Assembly: GCA_027257055.1 (NCBI GenBank)
Contig: JAPVLO010000205.1
Location: 1,984,001-2,048,000 of the forward strand
Direction: 5' to 3'
Length of the DNA: 64,000 nt
Origin: Cephalopachus bancanus
Lineage: Eukaryota > Chordata > Mammalia > Primates > Tarsiidae
Under the pieces are notes generated by a model. That model was not told the DNA's origin, did not search any database, and saw nothing but the letters and a program-made list of their open reading frames with translations. Shown one piece after another: positions 23,495 to 36,185 of the stretch. A program made the translations under genes and the position numbers. Each line of letters opens with the position of its first letter. Position 1 is the first letter of the stretch.

Positions 23495-24137
23495 ATATGA
23501 GTAGGAGGGGGAGGAAACTAATTTGTACCCAAAATCCAATTGGTACTTTGTGCCAATTTAGGGTTATGTAAAAGCCCCATCAAGGGGAATGAGTTCTGGA
23601 GTACAAGTATCAGTAAAGGCTGAAGGTTCATAGGGTGTGATTGCAAAAGACAACATTTCTGAATGCTTTGTTATGAATAAAGCTTCAGCCAGTCTGAGCA
23701 GAGTTTTTATTCTATCCGACGGAAACAATTGGTAAACACTAGTAAGAAAAGAGTTTGTGTGTATATTAGCCCATAGGCCATACAGAGAATTGAGCTTATG
23801 TACATCAATGTCCAATAGGAAATCTGGTGTATTTCACATAGTGTCATCTGTTGAGGGGAAATTAGGAAGGAGGCTGTGGCAAGGGACCCATAGGGAGTAT
23901 GAGTAAGAATATTGAGTAAAGAGAAAATATCTTTATAAGGTAAAAAATAATAATCTAGTTGATTCAAGTAATGTAATATCTTCATTCATTTTAATTTAAT
24001 AACTCGAAGGCAGTTGTTTTCACTATTTATCAGTGGAGTGGGGAATGTTGAAGGTCATGAAAAAGTCTGAACAAATATTTTAGAAATTGTTCTTAGGTTC
24101 CACAGGTAGCAGAGAAAGCATTTGAAATAGGAACCAA
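23495..24137. other. Unassigned sequence
   Basis: No repeat named. The overlapping minus-strand frames at 23564-23985 show no domain. Confidence 0.35.
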
Positions 24138-24435
24138 GTTGGACACAATAGCTCACACCTGTAATCCCAGCACTTTAGGAGGTGGAGATAAGAGGATTAC
24201 CTGAGCCCTGGAGTTTGAGACCAACCTGGGAAACTTGGTAAGACCATGTCTCTATAATAAATAAAAAAAAACTAGCTGGGCATGACAGCCCACACCTGTG
24301 GTTCCAGCTACTTGGAAGGCTGAGGCAGAAGGATCAACTGAGCCCAGCAGGTTGAGGCTGTGGTGGCCATGAGTGTGCCACTGCACTCTAGCCTGAGTGA
24401 CAGAGTAAGACTCTGACTCAAAAAAAAAAAAAATA
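24138..24435 (+). repeat. Alu, old lemur type
   Basis: agttggacacaatagctcacacctg to gactctgactcaaaaa, both arms present. Confidence 0.92.
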
Positions 24436-24689
24436 GCAAACAATTTCTCAAATTTGTAATTTATCTTCTTTTCTTCTTCTTTCACAGTGAAGTAGGTTTT
24501 GTTTTCCTTTGTTTATAGCATTGAGAGCAATAAAATACCATCAGTATCAAAAACTTCACCATTGTCATTATTGGCAAAGCTACCATAAGCTTACTTTAAC
24601 AAAAAATTGATTGCTCAATTTTTTTATAACAGTGAACAAAAATACTCACCTAGAAAATGAAATTTATGTGTAATCTATCCATCTAGATT

Positions 24690-24860
24690 AGATGGTAACC
24701 CAACCATAAGAAATGCAAAGAGATCTGGACAAGGAATTAGAAGATCTGGGTTTCAATTCCTCTCTATCACTTACACTATAACTGGAATCCTGGGGAAATG
24801 TAGACTCAAGGCTCCCTGTCCATAAAGTTAAAACCAAGGTATCTTCTGATTCTATAAATG
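24690..24860 (+). repeat. MIR SINE
   Basis: ggaattagaagatctgggtttcaattcctctctatcacttac matches the MIR core order, with a diverged 3' half. Confidence 0.6.
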
Positions 24861-25139
24861 ACAAAAATCTCAAACTATGAGTGTCGTGAAGGCATTCTGG
24901 AGCTACCTAATGTAACCTCGCTCAGCAAAGTTAACCTCATATTCCAAAGCCCTTTATTTGATTCATTTGATAGAATATCACTTGGACTGAAGAGGAAATA
25001 ACTGTATCAACTGGAAGTTTCCAGACTCTCTCCGTTAATGCTCCTATTACTCATTCACTGCAAACAATGTCTGGATCAATATCCAAATCTATGGGAGCTG
25101 GTGCTAATGGGAGCTGATAAATGCTCTCAGAGCAAATCT

Positions 25140-25280
25140 ATTCATTTGCTTATTTAACCAATTATTCAGCAAGTATTTATTAACAATTATTTGTATGACA
25201 CTATTTTATATGTACTATATGTAAAAAGAAGTTCCCAGTTTTCACAGAGCTCATGTAGTGTTAAATTCTAGTATACTTCA
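25140..25280. repeat. L2-like fragment
   Basis: ttattcagcaagtatttattaac and tcacagagctcatgtag in typical L2 end order. Confidence 0.4.
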
Positions 25281-27432
25281 TAGCAAGGATATTTAGTGCC
25301 AGGCATCAGGGGCCTTGAACTCATCAGGGCAGGGACCCCATTTCAAACCTAACTGCTAAAGAGAAGAAGGCCTTGATAAGGCTTGGTGGAAGGCACAGCT
25401 GCTGAAATATACCACAATCAAAATTGGACCATTGTTCTGAAAATATGTTTCCTGACATGTCAGTATTATATATTAGGGATAATTATAGAAGGCAGAAGTA
25501 ATTGGGATATCATTAAGTGTAGAATGATTATGTTTTGGGTCCAAATAGAATTATTGGGTTTTTAAGAATCTATGCTTTGATTGTAAGGGTACAAGCCCAT
25601 AAATATATAATATTTATATGAGCTAGCTCTTGTCAATAGTCCTATTTCTTCTTTTGTTGTTCGTTTTTTTCTTCTTTCTCTAGCTTTTTTTTTTTTAAAG
25701 CGTTCTCTCATTCTTTTCTGAGACACTGATGCCTCAAATATTTAGCACCAGAGATAAAGTTCTGATGCAAACATTCACAATAAGATGTAAAAGGATTGGT
25801 TAAAAAACATTCAAGGGTGAATGTGAGTTTTTAGAAGTAAGTGGAGGAAGGCAATGCATAAGATAAACAAATAGCTCATTAATAGTGAACTCTCAGGCAT
25901 CCAAGAAAGAGCTGTTTCAGGGAGGAAGGCTATATAAAGGAATTCCTAATTTGCTTATGAATAGTAATATTTCTCATCCATAATTGTTTTCTTAATTCAT
26001 TCCACAAACTTTTGTTGAACATGCTTTATACAAAAGATATCTGTTCTGCTACTGGAGACATCCACGAAACACACACATACACACTCACAATTCCTCTTCT
26101 CATGAAACTCATCATGAGAGTAGAAATTGTTTTTGTCTGCCCTGTACCTTTCTGCATTATTATTTACCTACATGAGGGTACCTTAGGATGAGCCAATCAT
26201 AATTGTTTGCATTCTGGTCAGCCATTATTATTGGTCTAATGAGGGATCCAGAAGACAGTGGGCTAATACTTTCTTTTCTGGAGATTTTAGAATGTATTTG
26301 AAGCTAAATCACTTTTTACTAGTTCCCACAGGAAGACAGGCAAGCTCTGGTTGGTGTGATCTCCATAACTCTCCTGGATCCAGTCTGCACTGATGCTTAG
26401 TTGATCAGCTCTTCTCTTCATTCTTGAACAAACACTCGCATCTTTTCAATAATTTTCCTTTTAATTTCAACCAAAGAACTTGAATTTTAATAGAGTGCAT
26501 AGAACTTAGATGCTAGTCAAATGATTATGAATGTTATAATGTATACCATAAAAGAGAAATGACAGGGAGTTATAAGCCCTGAGAAAGGGAGTTGTAATAG
26601 ATTGGAGGGCTAACAAGAGGCATCCTTTAAAAAAAATGATTTTGGGCATGTGTTACATTCTAGATAGATAAAGGCATAGGTCTAAAAATTGTCCACCTTT
26701 TAATTTTTTATTCATTTAGAATTTAAACCTTGCCCTGATAGTGTACTTTCAAGGCCATTTTCTTGAAAGAAATCATAGAAACTGTAGATTTCCAAGACCC
26801 GGGTACCTAGCAACTTAGCATCTCCTAGAGTTTTGGGATTGAAGGGAAGTGAAGCATGTTATATGATAGCACTTAAGTTCACTCTATTATAGATATAACT
26901 CTTTCTCCTGGGAAGTAATTTAGAATCTAGAATTGAGAGAAGAGGTGCACCAAGTTCTTTTTGTCCACCTTTTACCAATTGGCTCCATCTTAGGGTTGAC
27001 AAATAGTACTCTTATAGTCTAGTGCATATGAGCTCAGAAGCCACATTGCTTAGAAGGAAATATTAAGTAGGTAGTCTTCCTATTTATCATTGGGAGAACA
27101 AGGATTGTCCTATGCAAAGCATTGGAAATGATGCTTGTGATGTGTACCTTTTCTGTTGTCCATTCTGTTGCAATAATTGCAACATGTTCATATAGTCAAG
27201 GAAATAAAGCTACAGTCTGAATCTAAAAGCTTGGAGAATGCCAGACAATTATAATCTTCCAGAATACCTGTTATTTCTAGATTAAACTCTTTTCCTTTGA
27301 GAAATAATGAAATAATTATGGATCTTTGTGTCTTTATTATATTTACCATCACATCTTTGAAAAAAATTTTGAGACCAAGAAATTGTCAAGAATAGGGAAT
27401 GGAAATAAGACACCAGAATTAGTACTTAGAGT
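25281..27432. other. Unique sequence, no gene seen
   Basis: About 2.1 kb without named repeats except a possible L2 trace near 25990-26050 (attcattccacaaacttttgttgaac). Confidence 0.4.
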
Positions 27433-27521
27433 GGGTCAAGGCTGCGGTAGCTGTAAGTGTGCCACTGCACTCCAGCCTGGAGGACAGAATGAGACTCAGA
27501 CTCAAAAAAAAAAAAAAAAAA
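27433..27521 (+). repeat. 5'-truncated Alu (last ~85 bases)
   Basis: Begins gggtcaaggctgcggtagctg in the right arm and ends in an A-run and AAAG units. Confidence 0.9.
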
Positions 27522-28490
27522 TGAAAGAAAGAAACAGAAAAGTTTTTTGATACTTAGAAACATTGATCTGTTTGAGTTATAACCTTGTAATTTGTCATTA
27601 GTAAGAAATAACATCTATTCTTTTATACACCAGCAATCCCTGCAGAGGAAACTAAGCAAAGGCTAGGCAAACTAAAAGCTAGAAGATGGAGACTGAGAGC
27701 AGGGACCTCCTCTGAGCACTATTTTGGGCAGTGTATCTTTACTCTCCTGATATATGACTGTCTCCTGCCACTAGCCTCTGTCACTCTCCCTTCCTCTCTC
27801 CACACCCCTCTCTCATATGAACCACAGATGGGAAAGGCATGGCTCACTGATGTTCCACTGTCATTTAGCTCATGTGTGCCACATTCAAAGGGACCTGCTA
27901 ATAATGTGCTTAATTTAAAGACTACTGTGAGTAGTGGTAGCCTACTGCTTCATCTCCCATTCTCCAAAACCCTATTCTCTATTTGTTGCTCGCTGATCCA
28001 TCAGGCAATTCAACATAAATTTCAGTGTTCCTACAGGTACTGAATATGTTATGCTATTCCACAGTAAATTAGCCTCAACTATCCACTGGTAGCTCTTTAC
28101 TTTTACTGAAGTGAAAAGTAATACGCACATATAAACATGCAAAATGTACCCTCATGAAACCTCTAAGGGAAATAAAAAGAGGAAGAGACACGAGAGTAGT
28201 TCCAGAAGTGGCACTTGATAAAGAAGCAGAAGTGTCAGCTCTACAAAGTAAAATACTCAGGAGGGAGGAAGATAGCTTATTTCAAAAGTCTTAAAGCCAT
28301 GGAATCCTCGATTAGCTTGGCGGCTTGCTGATCAGTAAAGAAAATGACTAGAAATACACTTGAGTTTGACTAAAATAGATTGTCTGAGAAATTCGGAAGT
28401 CAAGAATTTCCCTGCTAGGTAACACATTCCAGTGTCTCCTATACTGTCCTTGTCTGGCTTGTTAGAGTCTATCATAATTAGTAATTCTAT
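27522..28490. other. Unassigned sequence
   Basis: No repeat or gene recognised. Confidence 0.4.
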
Positions 28491-28777
28491 TTTTTTTTTT
28501 TTGAGTTGGAGTCTCACTCTGTCACCCAGACTGGAGTGCAGTGGCTGCTCCTGGCCACCGCAGCCTCGCCTGCTGGGCTCCGGCGATCCTTCCGCCTCAG
28601 CCTTCCGAGTGTCCGGAATTACAGGCATGCGCTACCACGCCCAGCTGATTTTTTGATTTTTATTGTAGAGATGAGGTCTCGCTGCCCAGGCGGGTCTCGA
28701 ATCCGTGGGCTCAGGCAATCCACTCACCTCAGCCTCCCAAAGGCGCGGGATTACAGGCTGAGCCACCGAGCCCAGCT
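28491..28777 (-). repeat. Young lemur Alu
   Basis: Minus strand, full length. Has the left-arm deletion (ctcgctgcccaggcggg on plus), gtggctgctcctggcc and ccaaaggcgcgggattac. Confidence 0.96.
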
Positions 28778-29164
28778 TTTTCTATATTTTTTTAAGGGAT
28801 GTCATTTAGCAAGTTACAAACCAAAGACTCACAAAAAAAATATATCAAAAGAAAAATAGTTTTTGCATTTTCTTGTTGGACATCCAAATACAATTGCTAG
28901 AATACATTGAAAAACACTTGCATCTCAAAACATTTCTACCTTTTCATAAATGTAGGTATGTTAATTGATTTGTCATCACATTGGCATTTTTTTCACATTT
29001 ATGTTACTATGTCTGATTTTTCTTACATGTTTCAAAAAGCCAGGAGACAGCCGAAGAATAAAGAAGTGAGGGGGTTTGAAAGATAAACTAGATAGATTTT
29101 AACTCTCAGAAGACATAAAATAGCAAAAATAAAACAAAAATGCTGGACATATAAAATAGTTTGG
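28778..29164. other. Unassigned A+T-rich sequence
   Basis: Nothing recognised. Confidence 0.4.
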
Positions 29165-29472
29165 GGTTTTTTTTTTGTTTTTTTTTCTGAGTTGGAGTCT
29201 CATTCTTGTTGCCCAGGCTAGAGTGCGGTGGCACTCTCACAGCCACCACAGCCTCGACCTGCTAGGCTTAGGAGACCCTTCCACCTCAGCCTTCCAAGTA
29301 GCTGGAACTGCAGATGCAGGCCACCATACCCGGCTAGTTTTTGTGTGATTTATTGTAGAGACGAGTTCTCACCAAGTTGCTCAGGCTGCTCTTGAACCCC
29401 TGGACTCAGGCAATCCCCTTGCCTCGGCCTCCCAAAGTGCTGGGATTACAGGCTGAGCCACCGTGCCCGGCC
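29165..29472 (-). repeat. Alu, lemur type
   Basis: T-rich tail, gagttggagtctcattcttg, ending gtgcccggcc. TSD taaaatagttt before and taaaacagttt after. Confidence 0.93.
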
Positions 29473-29499
29473 TAAAACAGTTTGAAAATAGCTTTTTTG

Positions 29500-29640
29500 A
29501 TTTTTTATTTAATTTTGAACTCATAAAACAGCAGATGTTTATTATTCCATCGTGCGCATGAAAACACAAAACAAGAAAATTAAGTAGCTTGGCCATTGTC
29601 ACAAGGTTACTCAGTAGATGAGCAGACAGCCCCAAAGAAA
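29500..29640 (-). repeat. Possible MIR fragment
   Basis: aagaaaattaagtagcttggccattgtcacaaggttactcagtag follows the reverse MIR core pattern. Confidence 0.45.
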
Positions 29641-30280
29641 AAGCAGATTTCTTGCAATATACTAAGACCTTCTTGTCTCCCCTTGTGTTCCTTGGATATA
29701 GAAAACCTGCAATTCTGGTAGCTGATCATAAAAGTGAAGGAGATAAGTTAATATAAGATGTTTTCTCAGTAAAGAGAACTGTGTGCTCATATCACTAAAG
29801 ATGAAGCTTTTCACAAAGAATGAAAGGTCTGAGTCTCTTAATTCCATCTAGAGGTTCAGATTAATTACCCTTTCAGTCAAGGTCACTGACAGTGTAAAGA
29901 ATTTTCAGGCCCCCTAGAGTCAAGTGTTATCTTTCTCATACAGCAGCCATGGATGCTTAAGTAAATCAATACATGGCAATTAGCTGGTAATAGGCATGAT
30001 TTTGAAGTAGAAATAAGATATGATGATCTTGTTGTAGAACACATATGGATAGCCATGAGTGAACTACTGCTGCTATCTTGCTGTTGTAATAAAATATCCA
30101 TTTCAATAGAGAAAGTTAAACGGCTATCAAAAATGAAAAAAAAGTCAGAATATGAAATTTTCAAATTTTGCAGGTTTTAAAAAATATCTAAGTGGGATTT
30201 TATTTATTCTTAGAACGCATGCCTCTAGATAGGAGTGCTTTTATAATATTGTATTTTTTATTTGTTATAATTGTCCTTAT
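29641..30280. other. Unassigned sequence
   Basis: No repeat or gene recognised. Confidence 0.4.
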
Positions 30281-30340
30281 TTTTAGAGTAGTTTTGAGTT
30301 TATAGAAAGTAGAGTTCCCAAATATCCCTCCTCTGACCCC

Positions 30341-30391
<51 letters not shown>

Positions 30392-30650
30392 CGCACACTT
30401 TCCCTACATTTTGCATTAGTGTAGTACAATTGTTACATTTGGTAAACCACTACTGGCACACCATTACTAACTAAAGTTCATAGTTTACATTAGGGTTTAC
30501 TCTGTATGTATAGTTTTATGGGTTTTGACAAATACATAATGCCAAGAATCTGCCATTATACTATCATACAGAATACTTTCACTGCCTTAAAAATCCCTTG
30601 TGCTCTACTCCTTGCCTCTGGATAAGACTGATTCCATAATATTGTATTTT
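30281..30650 (-). mobile_element. L1M 3' UTR fragment
   Basis: tttttagagtagttttgag, gttacatttggtaaacca, agttcatagtttacattagg, ctatcatacagaatactttc and cctaaaaatccctt-like strings are the reverse of an old L1M 3' end. A (CA)n tract expanded inside it. Confidence 0.75.
30343..30400. repeat. (CA)n microsatellite
   Basis: CA dinucleotides with two CG changes near the end. Confidence 0.97.
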
Positions 30651-32490
30651 ATGTATAAAAACCTAATATGATTGTGTTTTGACCTTAAAATTCTATTTTA
30701 TGGGTATTTCAAGATTGATTTGGGAGCTAGAATAGCCTGACTCTTCTTTACAGAGGATCTTCACTAGTCTCACATTATACATCATTTCTGTTCGTTTTTT
30801 GTGGGTACCCTTGTAAATAAGTAAGATTCTAAGACCTTTAAGACCTTGGCTCTTAAATCTAAATATGTACAATTTAATTTAAATTAATACATGAATGTAT
30901 GAAAAGTTAAATAATACAAGGCATTAGTTGGCAGGCTAGAAGGCAGTAGGATTGTGCTGAATGAGTGACACCAATAAAATTGGTGAGGTGTTCAATGGAG
31001 TTATCATACACAGGGCATGAGGTTAAGAGAAAGGCTAAGTGTATTAAGAGGGACTTGGGCAGAGGTGGGATAAGGATAGGCCAAGAGAAGGAGTGGAATT
31101 CCAGACAGGTGAAAGAGCTGATCAAAGGTGCTGGGAAGGGGAAATTTGCATATTGTGCCTCTAGGCTGCTCTTGGAACACCTGCAGTTTGTGAGGCATGT
31201 TGGTCCTATTTACTAAAAGCCTTTGCACACATTTTTCACTGCGAACTTGCTAATTTCCTGGTGTCACTACTGGGCAGCGAGACCCATCCCCTCTGATCCA
31301 TAGATCTGCAGTCTTTGCCTTTTTGGCTCTCCTTACTTTAACTGTGGAAAATCTTTTCCTAGTTTAGACAAAAGCTTTTCACTTCATACTATACTACTAT
31401 GCACAGGCATTCAAACTTACACATAAGCTTTCAGAGGAGAAAAATGCCAAAAGAGGAAGTAAATGTCATTTTTTTAGTCTTGTTGTCTAGCATGCTTCAA
31501 ACACCCTCTAAGTAAAAAAAAAAAAAAAAAAAATGCAAGGGTCTCCATATTTGGTGTGGGTGAGGACAGAGGAAAGAAGGGAAATACAGGGAGAAAATAA
31601 AAACAGAACTTAAGTTAATATCTCAAAAATCCCATGTTATTACAGAAATGACCAGACTCAAATATCCCAAACTTGCTTCAAAATTAGTTTTGGAACCCAA
31701 AATATCTAATATTACCAAGATATATCTGGTCCTAGTCACTTAGAGGAATGGAGATTAATTTCTAGAACAAGATATAAAGGACTGAAGAATGAAAGAATTA
31801 TATTTACCCTAACTATTTACTAATAGCTTTCAATCACAAGCATAAAATGCAATAGGGCAGGTTTAGCAAAGAATCTGGTAGGGTAACTCCAGCGTGTTTC
31901 ATACAGCAAGACTTGTTAAGGAGACAGATTGGACTTCAGAGGGAAGTCTGGGGCCATTAGTACAAGAAAGCAAATCTTTTAAGTCAAGGAAGGAAATTGT
32001 ATCAGGATAAAAATAGTTATCCTAAATCCAAGTGGGCAGTGTGTAATATGTAGAACTTTACGAAGTAGATGAAATAACATAAGGAGATGGTAAAAAATGT
32101 GTTGTGATTTCAGGACACAAGCTGCTTGTATTCTGCCCTTTATAATAGTATACTCTATGTATGTAACTGGGTGAGGGAAACATTGCCCCAGAAGCTGGCA
32201 GTCTTCATGCTGTAACCAAGAACCCTCTGTGTTAGGGGCAAAGTTGGGCTGGAATAGCAGACATTAGGGAGAGACTACTACACTCATCCTGTGTGTGTCT
32301 AAATCAGAGGGGAAGTGCTCATAGTTATTTAATGGTTTCACTTACACTAAAAAATGTAGTCTTCAATATGTAAGTACAGTACCTGGTCCTCGCACACTGC
32401 TTGAAACACAAGGGCCATGAAGTAAATGGGAATTAGACTCAAGATATTATGAGGATAAAACAATTCACTACTAGCTTTTTTTCCCCAAGT
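30651..32490. other. Unique sequence, no gene seen
   Basis: A weak LTR/primer-binding-site-like stretch occurs at 31230-31300. It was not strong enough to call. A poly(A) of 21 bases lies at about 31516-31536. Confidence 0.35.
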
Positions 32491-32756
32491 GGATTAAAAC
32501 AAAATATATTTATTTTACAGTTTCTGAGGGTCAGGAGTTTAGACTTTGCTTAGCTTGGTCTTATTTGGTGGCAAACAAGGTGGCATCAGACTTAGCTCCT
32601 TTTGGAAGCCTGGGATTCTCTTTCCAATTCACATAACTGTTGGCAGAATTCAGCTGCTTGCAGTTGTAGGGCTGAGGTCCCATTTTCATGCTGCTGCCAG
32701 AAGGGGACCCCTCTTGCCTCCCAAAAGTTTCCTGCAAACTCTCAAAAGAGGGCAGC

Positions 32757-33332
32757 TTGGCTGGGATCAGTGGCGAAGCCTATAATCCCAGCGCTTTGGG
32801 AGGCCAAGGTGAGTGGATTGCCTGAGCCCATGGGTTCGAGACCCGCCGGGCAAATTGGTGAGACCTCGTCTCTACAGCAAATTAAAAAATTAGGCGAGCC
32901 GGGCTCGGTGGCTCAGCCTGTAATCCCGCGCCTTTGGGAGGCTGAGGTGAGTGGATTGCCTGAGCCCGCGGGTTCGAGACCCGCCTGGGCAGCGAGACCT
33001 CATCTCTACAATAAATCAAAAAATCAACGGGCGTGGTAGCGCGCGCCTGTAATTCCGGCTACTCGGAAGGCTGAGGCTGAAGGATCGCCGGAGCCCAGCA
33101 GGTCGAGGCTGCAGTGGCCAGGAGTGGCCACTGCACTCCAGTCTGGGCGACAGAGTGAGACTCCAACTCAAAAAAAAAAAAAAATTAGGCGGGTGTGGTA
33201 GTGCACACATGTAGTTCCGGCTACTTGGAAGGCTGAGAGGCAGAAGGATTGCTGGAGCCCAGCAGGTCCAGGCTGCGGTAGCCGGGAGCATGCCACTGCA
33301 CTCCACTCTGGGTGACAGAGTGAAACTCCAAC
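32757..33332 (+). repeat. Older Alu interrupted by a younger Alu
   Basis: Left arm 32757-32896, right arm 33192-33332. TSD of the outer Alu is agagggcagctt before and agagagcagctt after, within the old LTR-type repeat. Confidence 0.93.
32898..33180 (+). repeat. Young lemur Alu nested in the older Alu
   Basis: About 283 bp plus A-tail, nearly consensus for the young group. A box region tggctcagcctg is at 32909-32920 and B box ggttcgagacc at 32971-32981, both intact. Has the 5-nt left-arm deletion. TSD aaaaaattaggcg (32884-32896 and ending 33191). Confidence 0.97.
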
Positions 33333-33700
33333 AAAGAGAGCAGCTTATTTCCTCAAGGCCATCAGGAGCATCTCCCTTTGTAGTCTTTCATCTGATTAAG
33401 TCTGGCCCACCCAGAATAATCTCCCTCCCTTTTGATTAAATCAAAATCAACTGATTTAAGACCTTAAATACATCTGCAATATCCCTTCACCTTTGCCATA
33501 TTCTCATCGTGATATTTTAAAATTCAGCCTGGACCAAGGAAACATCAATTGTCCAAAGTTCCTCTCTCGTGTCAATTTGTAGAGAATATTGCAATATTAT
33601 CATTTCTAAGCTTCCCTGTATCTAAATTGAGATATCGTAAATACAATCTGGAAGGGCATAACATAGATTTAATATACCCAATGAGCAGCCATTTTAACAC

Positions 33701-34183
33701 TGCCTAAATCTCATGTCTTTCTAGCAGTTCACTTAACTTACCCTTTAATCACTAGCCAAGGACAAAACCAATTTCTCAGAAGTAGTTATTGATAATTGTT
33801 TTACAGCTCCCATTCCCAGCTTGTTTTGTGCTAATTAGCTCACCCATAAGACCCAGGTTAACCTAATCAGCCATTCATGACCTTCTTAACAGACCCCACC
33901 ACAATGGCAGCAATCATGTGACTAACCCACCCATCTGCCTACTGTGCTTACCTGCCCCTTTGTCATGAGGTGAAGCAGACCACCACCCACCCAATCACCT
34001 TAACAACCTTCCCCCATCAATGATCATTAACTTTGTAAAAATCATTGGCCTGGGGGATTAAAAGAATTCAATCACGAGCAGCCATTAGTCACTGCCTTAT
34101 TAGACTGTTGTGGCCATGTGCTCTTTGAGCTATGGTCCTCTCCATGCTTCCCGGCTTTGACCCCCTTCCCTATCTTGGGTAGG

Positions 34184-34241
<58 letters not shown>

Positions 34242-34403
34242 CTAATTTACTTTCTAAATAAACTATATTTTTCTAATCTAACTTCTGTGCAGTTCTTTGC
34301 ATCTTTCACGTCGCACTGGATTGTATACCAGACACCCACATCCCCAGCAGGCCTGACCTAACATTCTGGAGCCCCTGCTGGGAGTGTAACCTAACTAACA
34401 CAA
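33701..34403 (+). mobile_element. ERV1-like LTR with short flanking sequence
   Basis: Contains a pyrimidine tract, AATAAA (taaataaactatat, about 34255) and a U5-like ggattgtataccagacaccc ending ctgacctaaca near 34362. That is followed by ttctggagcccctgctggga, which resembles a gammaretroviral primer-binding-site region. Shares its 3' part with 9001-9170. An 11-bp direct repeat ccattttaaca flanks the block (33689-33699 and 34405-34415). Confidence 0.6.
34188..34236. repeat. (CT)n microsatellite in the LTR
   Basis: About 24 CT units. The paralogous LTR at 9110-9130 has only a short CT run, so it expanded here. Confidence 0.95.
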
Positions 34404-34415
34404 ACCATTTTAACA

Positions 34416-35320
34416 TATGACCAGGTATCATAAAATCATTAAATCACAGAACATTAGAGAATAAGTAGAAAAATATATTAGTCCTGATCTCTTCACCTAC
34501 AAACATAATTTGTTCTCTATGAGAGAATATGCAAATAATTTTTTCAAAAATATAAGCATTCAATATCAAATAGAAATATTTTTAAAATGTTAGAAACTAG
34601 AGATTTTTTATTCTTTATTCTTTATTGACATTATAACAGAAACTAAAAAAATAATCAGGTCAACAAAAAAATTACAATCCCTTTTTTTCCGATCTGAACA
34701 TAATATGATGACAGTAGTGCCATTCAGGCCATAGATACTCAGCTATTTCTCAACAAATACTACTTGACCGAACATTTCAATCTGAAAAGATGCAAGGTTA
34801 GCTCTTTTCTTCATTTTATTTTTATTATTTGAAGTGTTCGTATATTAGGTAAAATACATTTCCTGAAAATAACTTCAAACCATTCTTGAGGTAGAGTACT
34901 TATTTTTCTGTGGGGTGAAGGAGATGATTTATAGTGGTTTTAAGACTGTCTCTTTAAATTTTTATATTCTCAACCTGCAAAGAATGAACTTTCAGCAAAT
35001 AAAAGTATGTCAGTGGGAAAATTCACAGTGTTCTCTGCTGGAAGGATTAAATAAATGTAGAGTTTCAAAGCAGGTTTATGCAGTGAACTGTAAAAGACTA
35101 AGAAAATGTAAAGGTAAAACAATTTTAAAAATCTATCTTCCATCACCAACAGATCACGTTGCCAGTGCTATACTCTAGAAGTAGCAATGAGGTTACCTTT
35201 CTTTGTCTCTCCAGGAGTTGAGGGTTGAAGCCTTCAGTACCAACACCTGCTGAAAAATCAGGGCACTGCTTACTATTAGTAACAGGATAAGGCATGTAAC
35301 CTAAGAGGCTGACTGCTGCC
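34416..35320. other. Unassigned A+T-rich sequence
   Basis: An 87-codon plus frame at 34915-35178 has no domain I recognise. Confidence 0.4.
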
Positions 35321-35470
35321 TGTTAGCTCTTTGGTTGTGACTGTTCTTTATAACTTGTAATACCTGCCTTTCAAGTTTCTTACTGAGGTTCTGATGAAAG
35401 AATATTTACAGAAGAGTTTTTCAAACATTATATAAATGTTAGTATGTATAATAGTCTTTCAGGAAGTACA
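35321..35470 (+). repeat. MIR-like fragment
   Basis: tataacttgtaatacctgcctttcaagtttcttactgaggttctgatg follows the 3' half of MIR. Confidence 0.45.
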
Positions 35471-35700
35471 TACATATGTACACACTAAGAAGCTAAATCA
35501 ATTTTTCCCTTCACAGCAAAATTATTTTTAAAAACTCTTGTCTAATAATAAATGTGTGTATAGTGTTTTTCCTCCTTTGTATTCTGAAAACTTTTTATAA
35601 TACAGTAAAATAAATATTTGTCTTAAACACCCAGAAACTGAACTAAGATCTTTAACAGGTAAATGCCTCATTTATTTCTCAAAAGCCGCAATACATAAAA

Positions 35701-36005
35701 AAAAAAAAATTTTTTTTTTTTTGAGTTGGAGTCTCACTCTGTTGCCCAGGCTGGAGTGCAGTGGCATGCTCAAGGCCACTGTAGCCTCGAACTGCTGGGC
35801 TCAGCTGATCCTCCCACCTCAGCCTTCCAACTAGCTGGAACTACTAACGAGTGCCACCAATGGCTGGATAATTTTTTTGATTTATTGTAGAGACACGGCC
35901 TCACCAAGTTGCCTAGGCCAGTCTCGAACCCCTGGGCTCAGGTAATCCTCTCACTTTGGCCTCCCAAAGTGCTAGGATCACAGGCGTAAGCCACCGTGCC
36001 AGGCC
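35701..36005 (-). repeat. Alu, lemur type
   Basis: T-tail, gagttggagtctcactctg, ending gtgccaggcc. Directly preceded by an A-run. Confidence 0.93.
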
Positions 36006-36073
36006 AATGTTTTTTAGAGTTAATGAAAACCTTTGGCATTTCGTTTTCTTATTTGTTAATTAAAACTGCAAAC

Positions 36074-36143
36074 CTGGGCTGGGTGTGGTGCCACTGCACT
36101 CCAGCCTAGGTATCATAGTGAGACTCTGACTGCCCCCCCGCCA
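36074..36143 (+). repeat. Alu reduced to its two ends
   Basis: ctgggctgggtgtggtg is joined directly to ccactgcactccagcc, so about 215 internal bases are missing. The join falls at a short ggtg/gtgcc similarity. Confidence 0.85.
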
Positions 36144-36185
36144 AAAATTTATAAATCATATTATTGATTTAGAAATGGAAGGAGA

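Larger units (their letters stand above)
32495..33590 (-). mobile_element. Old MaLR/LTR-type repeat split by nested Alus
   Basis: Before the Alus: ttattttacagtttctgagggtcagg, tgttggcagaattcagctgcttg, gggctgaggtcccat. After: caaggccatcaggagcatc, ctgattaagtctggcccaccc, agaataatctccct, tacatctgcaat. The order resembles 3691-4243. Confidence 0.5.

Noticed and set aside
31230..31300. LTR end and primer-binding-site-like string tttcctggtgtcactactggg
   Set aside because: Only about 11 of 18 bases fit a tRNA-Phe-type site, and no LTR was found beside it.
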